Shown here: piece by piece, positions 7,079-11,619 of the stretch | Numbering within the stretch: position 1 is the stretch's first letter | How the letters are laid out: each line of letters begins with the position of its first letter | DNA from: Pseudobacteriovorax antillogorgiicola | Lineage (GTDB): Bacteria > Bdellovibrionota_B > Oligoflexia > Oligoflexales > RGVZ01 | DNA length: 11,619 bases | NCBI GenBank assembly: GCA_945897695.1 | Contig: CAMDGW010000061.1 | Coordinates: 1 to 11,619, forward strand | Direction of reading: 5' to 3' | Notes under the pieces: generated by a model | What the model saw: the letters and a program-made list of their open reading frames with translations, nothing else | Database searches by the model: none | What the model was told of the DNA's origin: nothing | Translations under genes and position numbers: made by a program

Positions 7079-8080
7079 TTGGGACTAGACGCATCTACAT
7101 GGATCAAAATGGCTCGTCAGCTTCCTCTGTCTAAGGCGGAGCATGAGGTGGTTCGTCGATTTGAGGAAGATCCTTCTGGACGTCAGTTCCTGCCCTTAAG
7201 TGACCTGCTTAGAGCCCATAAACTACTTGACGAATCCATTGAGCTGTTGACTCAAGGAGTTCAAGACCATCCTGGTTTTTCATTGGCGCGCGTAGTTTTA
7301 GCACGCGAGTTGTTTCATCGTGGTCTGATTTTGGATGCCTGGAATGTTCTTGAGTATGCGCCTTTACCGCTAACAGATAACGTTTTGGCACAAAAACTGC
7401 GATTTAAAATGGCTATCCTTTTAGGTGATGAGGCATCAGCTAGGACTGCCTTCCAACACTTGCGCATTCAACAAGGTATTGATCCAGAGATAAAGAAAAT
7501 TGCGGATCAACTTGAGCTGGATGGTTTGGTCATGGCCCGTGATTCTTACCGGGTAGAGCTCGATCGCCGTGGGGTTGATCTGAGATTGCCTGTGGTCAGC
7601 TTGGTGAGTGTCGACCACACCGGCAGCGTCTCCGAGCTAAGCACTGCTGAAGGCCGGGCAGGGGCAAAAACGCGCGAAAAAAAGTTTATACTGGAATACG
7701 ATCTGGATGATGCCACCCGTAGGAGTGTTGAAAATTTTCATGTCGTTCCTTTAAACGAGGTCTTTGTTCCTGGTTCAGAGCCGAACACTTCGGGGGCCAA
7801 AAGCTCTGCTGTCGAGCTTGACTCGACAACTCTTGCTGAAATTTACGCTAAGCAGGGTTTTTATTCGAAATCGCTATCAATTTACCGAAGACTTTTGCGA
7901 ATGGCGCCGCACAATGACCTGCTGCGTCTAAAGGTGTCGGAAATGGCTAGGCTCGACAAGCAGCAGCGAGATGATGACCTTGAATCTGATCCAGTGTTAT
8001 ATGAACGTATGGAAGTGGTTGATATCATCGATCGACAAATTCGATTTATGAATCAGTTGCTCGAGAATATCAAATCTTAG
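7079..8080 (+). CDS. Cytoplasmic tetratricopeptide-repeat protein of the pilus operon
   Basis: A 333-residue soluble protein with no signal peptide or membrane segment. TPR-like helical pairs run from about residue 36 to 125, including LLRAHKLLDESIELLTQGVQDHPGFSLARVVLAREL. A linker of mixed character follows (about 150-245). A single well-formed TPR lies at about 250-283 (LAEIYAKQGFYSKSLSIYRRLLRMAPHN), and the charged C-terminal helix (284-333) is probably a coiled coil. TPR proteins act as protein-binding scaffolds. The known pilotin PilF/PilW is a TPR lipoprotein, but this protein lacks an export signal, so a cytoplasmic partner such as PilM or the motor ATPases is more likely than PilQ. 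It sits 18 bases after the cysteine-rich lipoprotein gene and 27 bases before aroQ. The precise role is unknown. Confidence 0.85.
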   Translation: MGLDASTWIKMARQLPLSKAEHEVVRRFEEDPSGRQFLPLSDLLRAHKLLDESIELLTQGVQDHPGFSLARVVLARELFHRGLILDAWNVLEYAPLPLTDNVLAQKLRFKMAILLGDEASARTAFQHLRIQQGIDPEIKKIADQLELDGLVMARDSYRVELDRRGVDLRLPVVSLVSVDHTGSVSELSTAEGRAGAKTREKKFILEYDLDDATRRSVENFHVVPLNEVFVPGSEPNTSGAKSSAVELDSTTLAEIYAKQGFYSKSLSIYRRLLRMAPHNDLLRLKVSEMARLDKQQRDDDLESDPVLYERMEVVDIIDRQIRFMNQLLENIKS

Positions 8081-8107
8081 CTTGAGATCTGCTCGGGAAA
8101 AATAGAC

Positions 8108-8572
8108 GTGAATAGCAACGTACAACCCCAAATTCTGATCGCCAGTGGAGTGAATCTCGACCTTTTGGGCCGAAGGGAGCCACACATTTACGGATCTGAT
8201 TCTCTTGCGGATATGAAAAAGATGGTCAGTAAAAATTGGCGGCAAACATTCGCCGACTCTGCCTTCAAACTCGTTTTTTTTCAAACAAATGATGAAGCAA
8301 AGTTCCTGAAAGAACTTGATAAAGGTTACGCGGGTGCCGTCATTAATGCAGGGGCGTGGACTCACACAAGTCTTGCTATCGCCGATCGCCTGGCCGGACT
8401 TTCGTTGCCGTTTGTCGAGGCTCACGTATCTCGATTATCTGAGCGTGAATCATTTCGCCAGCACAGTTATTTGAAGGCGCATGCTCTTAACGTGATCGAT
8501 GGCGAGGGGATCCGTTCATATTGGGTAGCTCTTGAGTCCCTTATGGCGTTCCTTACAAAAGCGAAAAAATAA
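8108..8572 (+). CDS. aroQ: Type II 3-dehydroquinate dehydratase
   Basis: Third enzyme of the shikimate pathway: converts 3-dehydroquinate to 3-dehydroshikimate in the cytoplasm and is usually a dodecamer. The 154-residue product has the usual length. The residues matching the active site of the Mycobacterium tuberculosis enzyme are all present: N16 in GVNLDLLG, R23 and Y28 in RREPHIYG, N80 in NAGAWTHTS, H86, H106 in EAHVS, R113 and R117 (SFRQHSYL). It deviates from the consensus in places: GPNLN is GVNLD, HxSN is HVSR, and the late VGxG loop is DGEG. It is therefore probably active but divergent. GTG at 8108 is the chosen start. The upstream site is weak (CGGGA, 8094-8098), so efficient translation may depend on coupling to the TPR gene 27 bases upstream. 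A run of eight T lies at 8274-8281. Confidence 0.93.
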   Translation: MNSNVQPQILIASGVNLDLLGRREPHIYGSDSLADMKKMVSKNWRQTFADSAFKLVFFQTNDEAKFLKELDKGYAGAVINAGAWTHTSLAIADRLAGLSLPFVEAHVSRLSERESFRQHSYLKAHALNVIDGEGIRSYWVALESLMAFLTKAKK

Positions 8573-8579
8573 TATTTAG

Positions 8580-8605
8580 ATGCCGCGAATCCGACGCTGC
8601 GGCAT
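8580..8605 (+). terminator. Weak hairpin after aroQ, possible operon end
   Basis: ATGCCGC (8580-8586) pairs with GCGGCAT (8599-8605) across a 12-base loop, eight bases after the aroQ stop. No T-run follows, so it is not a standard intrinsic terminator. It could be a 3' end-stabilising stem or chance. Confidence 0.3.
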
Positions 8606-8893
8606 GCAAGGAAAACCACCGATAGCGCCCGTGAAGCCTACTCTGCGCCGACATCTAATCAGGATCTGGATGCTGGCGATGATGATGTGAGATTCTGTAC
8701 GTTGCGCGTGTCGACTATTTCCGCGCGTGTTAGGCTTTTTGACATCGATGTAGCAAAACTGACAGATGCAAATAGCTTATGGCTGAATTTTCTTAAATAT
8801 TTTGGTTGGTTGGATTCGTTGCAGGTGTGCAATCGAAGCGGCACTTTTTTTGCAGTGTCAGAAAAACTTAAGCGTATCCAAATTAAACATCTT

Positions 8894-8898
8894 GGAGG
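8894..8898 (+). promoter_or_regulatory. Ribosome binding site deciding the start at 8906
   Basis: GGAGG lies seven bases before the ATG at 8906. It also lies directly ahead of a lipoprotein signal sequence, which makes 8906 a far better start than the upstream in-frame GTG at 8687. Confidence 0.8.
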
Positions 8899-8905
8899 AA
8901 TCGAT

Positions 8906-9397
8906 ATGAAAAATACCATCCCCATGACCTGTATCCTCTCGTTGGTGATACTTTATTCAGGTTGTAGCAAGAGTCCTGCATCTCCTAATAGCGCACTAAA
9001 CGAAACTTCCGTATCCGCTGTGCAAAGTCGTAATCCGGCTGTACTAACGCAACATAACGCAGTGCTGCTATCTGTGGCATCTTCGAGCAAGACCGTTTTC
9101 GTTTCGTATGTGGGAGCGATAGGAAACCAGTGTGGTCTTTCTTTCCGGAGCTTAAACGATGATGCGATGGGCCTTGTTGATGCCAAGAACCTAGTTGTGA
9201 AAATACTAGACTCTGAGGTGGAGCTGAAGCCAAGTTCTGACGAAAAAAGTGTATACAGATACAGCCTGACTGACATTAGTTCGCCGTACGGGCAATGGAT
9301 AACAATAGGAACTCGTGATGGACGACCCCTATCTGCCGAATTTTCTGAAAAAGGTTTTGGTAAGGTGCTTTTGGTAAGTACACCCTGTAAATTATAA
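8906..9397 (+). CDS. Small putative lipoprotein, function unknown
   Basis: I do not recognise the family. The 163-residue product begins with a Lys-containing N-region, a hydrophobic core (about 8-17) and a lipobox-like YSGC with C20 as the likely lipidation site, followed by a Ser/Pro/Asn linker (21-45). The tyrosine at the -3 position is less usual. The rest (about 50-163) looks like a small beta-rich periplasmic domain, with two further cysteines (C76 and C161) that could pair. The start is fixed by a strong ribosome binding site. The frame stays open far upstream, but the signal sequence would be buried if an upstream start were used. It has its own gap before it, so it probably does not belong to the pilus operon. 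It converges with pgeF across a 65-base gap filled by a long palindrome. Confidence 0.82.
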   Translation: MKNTIPMTCILSLVILYSGCSKSPASPNSALNETSVSAVQSRNPAVLTQHNAVLLSVASSSKTVFVSYVGAIGNQCGLSFRSLNDDAMGLVDAKNLVVKILDSEVELKPSSDEKSVYRYSLTDISSPYGQWITIGTRDGRPLSAEFSEKGFGKVLLVSTPCKL

Positions 9398-9403
9398 ATT
9401 TTA

Positions 9404-9452
9404 GGGACACCCGACCAAACCCAGATTCAATTTGGGTTTGGTCGGGTGTCCC
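9404..9452. repeat. Perfect 20-bp inverted repeat (long hairpin) between convergent genes
   Basis: The left arm at 9404-9423 begins GGGACACCCGACC and is perfectly complementary to the right arm at 9433-9452, which ends GGTCGGGTGTCCC. The loop region can extend the stem by a G-T pair and two A-T pairs, leaving a loop of about three bases. Outside the arms, one mismatch is followed by three more T-A pairs (9400-9402 with 9454-9456). The element occupies most of the gap between the lipoprotein stop (9397) and the pgeF stop (9463). A bidirectional terminator role fits the position, although neither side has a classic run of T. The length, perfection and GC-rich arms also fit a REP-type palindrome of the kind mobilised by REP-associated tyrosine transposases. 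That identity cannot be tested from one copy. Confidence 0.9.
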
Positions 9453-9462
9453 CAAATTCAAT

Positions 9463-10212
9463 TTAAATGCTTCGAATCCATGTCCAGTTGCTGCCGCATG
9501 GTTTTCCGTCTCTACGATAGCTGTGCCAGCGAGGATGCTGGCCAGAGTGTTCCGTGACGGTACACGACTGAAGTACTTCAATCGCAGAAGGATCGACGCC
9601 AGCAAGAATCATCTGACAAGCTGCTGCCAGACTAAGGTCAATATGCCAGCGGTCGCGAGCACCTTTTGATGTACATAGATGAACTGAGACTTCTGAAAGT
9701 TCGCACGAAGAATCAAAAAGAGCGTCCACCACTTCTGGGCCTACTTCAAATCGTTCACGAGAGATACTCGGACCAATCACGGCCACCAAGTTTTTGCCAG
9801 GATTTTGAACCCGCGCTGTCCGCAGAGCATTTAATATGATTCCTTTAGTGAACCCACGCCATCCTGCATGAATGGCGGCGACCCATTGACCATCTTGGGT
9901 CGCCAAAAGTACGGGCAGACAATCAGCGGTTTTAATCGCAACAGCTATTCCGTCGTCCGAATAAATCCCATCTCCGGCAGGTCTTTCATCGGATTCATGA
10001 GCGGTTTTTTTACTGGCTTTAACAATCTCGTTGCCGTGAACTTGAGTGACATGGTGTGGCAAAAGTTCTGATAGTCTGAACTCTGGGGCTGAACGCCCGA
10101 GGACGCCGTGAGAAATTCCAAGACTAGAAAGCAACACGCTAGTATCCGAACCAGGAGACCAGCGTGCCAGCTTCAGTGATTCTATAAGTGGGACTTGCGG
10201 TACTCGATTCAT
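9463..10212 (-). CDS. pgeF: Peptidoglycan editing factor / purine nucleoside phosphorylase of the YfiH-LACC1 family
   Basis: Cytoplasmic metal-dependent enzyme of the multicopper-oxidase-like DUF152 family. Members act on purine nucleosides, and in Escherichia coli the protein prevents wrong amino acids from being built into peptidoglycan precursors. The 249-residue product has the usual length and the family motifs in order: QVHG with H59, the ADG-like AGDGIYSDD, KTADCLPVLL with C98, AAIHAGWRG with H115 and R119, the GPSISRERFEVGPEV segment, HIDL, CT (217-218) and HSYRRDG near the C-terminus. H59, C98 and H115 match the metal-binding triad of the family. The ATG (complement of 10210-10212) follows AGGGGG at six bases. 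It starts 20 bases after the htrA stop on the same strand, so both are probably one transcript. Confidence 0.94.
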   Translation of the reverse strand: MNRVPQVPLIESLKLARWSPGSDTSVLLSSLGISHGVLGRSAPEFRLSELLPHHVTQVHGNEIVKASKKTAHESDERPAGDGIYSDDGIAVAIKTADCLPVLLATQDGQWVAAIHAGWRGFTKGIILNALRTARVQNPGKNLVAVIGPSISRERFEVGPEVVDALFDSSCELSEVSVHLCTSKGARDRWHIDLSLAAACQMILAGVDPSAIEVLQSCTVTEHSGQHPRWHSYRRDGKPCGSNWTWIRSI

Positions 10213-10218
10213 TCAAAT

Positions 10219-10224
10219 CCCCCT
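10219..10224 (-). promoter_or_regulatory. Ribosome binding site of pgeF
   Basis: Read on the minus strand, AGGGGG ends six bases before the ATG. It lies in the 20-base gap after the htrA stop and shows that pgeF is independently translated. Confidence 0.65.
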
Positions 10225-10232
10225 GTCATCCA

Positions 10233-11619
10233 TCACTTGTTTTTAAGTGGAACGAAGAAATACTGACCACCGCGCTCTATGCGAAGTAGAATTCGTGCGC
10301 TAGACTGCTTGATCAGAGCTTTAAATCCGGCCAAATCATTCACAGGCTTTCCATTGACAGCGAGAATAAGGTCACCTTTTTGCAGTTCGACCCGCTCCGC
10401 TTCGCTTCCTTCAATCACATCAACAACTAATAGACCCTGTTTGCTGTCCAAGTGATATCTTTCGCGGGATTCTGGCGTCAGTTTCTGCAACATCATACCA
10501 AATGGAGCATCTTCTCTGCCGATAGCTTTGGTCTTCACTGGCGTTGATTCGCCGGGAAAATCCGCAATTTTTGCCGTTATTTCTTTTGATTTACCATTGC
10601 GGATGATCGAAAAGTTCGCGTTTGTCCCGGGCGGCATTAGTCCAATAGAGTTGGTTGCGTCGCTTGGAGTCTTCACGGTTTGCTTATTTATCGATGTGAT
10701 GACATCTCCCGGTTCAATGCCGGCTTTATCTGCAGGTCCACCCTCAACAACTCTGGCGACAATGCTTCCTGTGCTATCTTTCGGGAGGTTGAGGCTCTTT
10801 TGAAGCTCTGGATCGATAGGTTGCAACTGCACGCCGATATAGCCTCTTGAAACTTTGCCGCTGCTGATCAGTTGTTCGGCGATACGACGCGCCAGATTAC
10901 TTGGCACAGCAAAACCAATACCATTATAGCCACCACTTCTGGAGTAGATGGCTGTGTTCATGCCAATCGCCTGACCTGTTGTGTTAAGCAAGGGGCCACC
11001 TGAATTACCAGGGTTGATAGCAGCATCCGTTTGAATAAAGTTACCCATGCTGGTGATTTGCAGACTGCCGCGGCCCATGGCTGAGATGATACCGAAGCTA
11101 ACACTGGCTTCCAGGCCATAGGGTGCGCCGACGGCGATCGAAAAGTCCCCGACGTTGACACTGTCACTGTCGCCAAGGATCAATTGTGAAAGGCCGTTTT
11201 TGTTAAAGTTTTTTTCTTTAATCTGAACGATGGCGACATCGGTATTGGGGTCACGTCCAACAATTTTTGCTTCATGGGTGTCACCGTTTGGAAGCTTCAA
11301 TTGAATCACATCAGCATCTTGAACCACATGATTGTTGGTCATAATGTAACCTTGGTTAAGGTCGATGATGAAACCAGACCCAAGGCCCTCTTCTTTTTTT
11401 TCTCTAGGCTCTCCGCGGCCGCGCCCGCGCCCGTTGCCTGGCATGCCAAAGAAGAATTCAAAAGGATCGACCATACCAGGCGGAAGGCCGCGTGTTGTCT
11501 TGTAGACGCTCACAAATACGACAGCTTTTTCCGCATGACGTGCGACGGTGGACACGCCGCGAGAAATTTTTTGCAACGCCTGAATGTTTTCGTCGTTGAG
11601 AGGTTTTTCTTGATTTGAC
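10233..11619 (-). CDS. htrA: HtrA/DegP-like periplasmic serine protease (N-terminus outside window)
   Basis: Trypsin-like protease and chaperone that degrades or refolds damaged envelope proteins. The reading frame is open to the right edge of the window. The Met at 11576 lies inside a conserved helix (NDENIQAMQKISRGV), so the true start and export signal are beyond the edge. Numbering from that Met, the catalytic triad is H83 (TNNHVV), D113 (NTDVAIV) and S192 (GNSGGPLL). An LA-type loop at about 30-62 contains a Gly/Arg run (GNGRGRGRGEP). PDZ1 spans about 245-335 (RGYIGVQLQPI to the SIIRNGK region), and PDZ2 about 355-445, including LLVVDVIEGSEAERVELQKGDLIL. All catalytic residues are present and the two-PDZ layout matches DegP/DegQ. 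A run of eight T on the plus strand at 11394-11401 lies inside the coding region. Periplasmic location is inferred from the family. Confidence 0.96.
   Translation of the reverse strand, partial: SNQEKPLNDENIQALQKISRGVSTVARHAEKAVVFVSVYKTTRGLPPGMVDPFEFFFGMPGNGRGRGRGEPREKKEEGLGSGFIIDLNQGYIMTNNHVVQDADVIQLKLPNGDTHEAKIVGRDPNTDVAIVQIKEKNFNKNGLSQLILGDSDSVNVGDFSIAVGAPYGLEASVSFGIISAMGRGSLQITSMGNFIQTDAAINPGNSGGPLLNTTGQAIGMNTAIYSRSGGYNGIGFAVPSNLARRIAEQLISSGKVSRGYIGVQLQPIDPELQKSLNLPKDSTGSIVARVVEGGPADKAGIEPGDVITSINKQTVKTPSDATNSIGLMPPGTNANFSIIRNGKSKEITAKIADFPGESTPVKTKAIGREDAPFGMMLQKLTPESRERYHLDSKQGLLVVDVIEGSEAERVELQKGDLILAVNGKPVNDLAGFKALIKQSSARILLRIERGGQYFFVPLKNK

Larger units (their letters stand above)
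8573..8905. other. 333-base region without a supported gene, but open in the aroQ frame
   Basis: No gene on either strand is supported here. Directly after the aroQ stop, the same reading frame stays open for all 111 codons and runs into the lipoprotein gene at 8906. The first possible start is GTG at 8687, with no good ribosome binding site. The translated segment just before 8906 contains a plausible alpha/beta run (LTDANSLWLNFLKYF, then SGTFFAVSEKLKRIQI) that loosely resembles the end of a STAS-type domain, but I would not call it one. A perfect TTGACA lies at 8739-8744, but no convincing -10 hexamer follows at 16-18 bases. A promoter for the downstream lipoprotein gene probably lies somewhere in this stretch. 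Confidence 0.5.

Noticed and set aside
8274..8281. Run of eight T in aroQ as a phase-variation tract
   Set aside because: It encodes Val-Phe-Phe in a normal strand of the enzyme. A housekeeping biosynthetic gene is an unlikely target for switching, and T-runs of this length are common.
7997..8425. 142-codon open frame on the minus strand over the end of the TPR gene and aroQ
   Set aside because: It is antisense to two well-supported genes and shows no recognisable motif.
8739..8744. Perfect TTGACA as a -35 box for the lipoprotein gene
   Set aside because: No -10-like hexamer occurs at 16-18 bases downstream, so I did not annotate a promoter.
8687..8905. Upstream in-frame extension of the 8906 lipoprotein from GTG at 8687
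   Set aside because: No good ribosome binding site precedes 8687, while 8906 has GGAGG at seven bases and begins a proper lipoprotein signal that would otherwise be internal.
11394..11401. Run of eight T (A on the coding strand) in htrA as a switch or slippery site
   Set aside because: It encodes a Lys-Lys pair in the LA loop with no alternative frame product or downstream signal.
11274..11618. 114-codon plus-strand open frame opposite htrA
   Set aside because: It is a shadow of the catalytic region of htrA, with no ribosome binding site or family motif.
1..11619. CRISPR arrays, tRNA or rRNA genes, transposases, phage genes
   Set aside because: No regularly spaced direct repeats, cloverleaf-like sequences, rRNA signatures or transposase motifs were seen on either strand.

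Overview
The window most likely comes from a Gram-negative, Bdellovibrionota-like (formerly Deltaproteobacteria) chromosome. The grounds are a complete-looking type IVa pilus alignment/secretin cluster, mid-range base composition, oversized PilP and PilQ proteins with long low-complexity linkers, and frequent TTG/GTG starts. The taxonomic placement is an inference from protein style, not from a marker gene.

Positions 1-8572 (+) hold one tightly packed, probably co-transcribed block: pilM (5' end outside the window), pilN, pilO, pilP, pilQ, a small cysteine-rich putative lipoprotein, a cytoplasmic TPR protein, and aroQ (type II 3-dehydroquinate dehydratase). The pil genes overlap by one ATGA and two TTGA junctions, so translation is probably coupled. 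PilM (cytoplasm), PilN and PilO (inner membrane), PilP (periplasm) and PilQ (outer-membrane secretin) form the trans-envelope channel and alignment complex through which the pilus is extended and retracted. The two unnamed genes after pilQ are the best candidates for lineage-specific accessory factors of that machine.

Positions 8573-8905 carry no gene I can support, though the aroQ frame stays open right through them. They are followed by a separate small lipoprotein gene (8906-9397, +) with its own strong ribosome binding site. The 65-base gap between this gene and the convergent pgeF is almost filled by a perfect 20-bp inverted repeat with a short loop. It could be a bidirectional terminator, a REP-like palindromic element, or both.

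Positions 9463-11619 (-) hold two adjacent genes read towards the left: htrA/degP-like periplasmic serine protease (start outside the window) followed 20 bases later by pgeF (YfiH/LACC1-family, peptidoglycan editing factor). Both fit envelope quality control.

No tRNA, rRNA, CRISPR array, transposase or phage gene was found. The most unusual items are the long palindrome, the extended cysteine-free PilP, the two uncharacterised genes inside the pilus operon, and a run of eight G inside pilP. I saw nothing that amounts to a demonstrably new system. The strongest candidate is an expanded pilus alignment complex.
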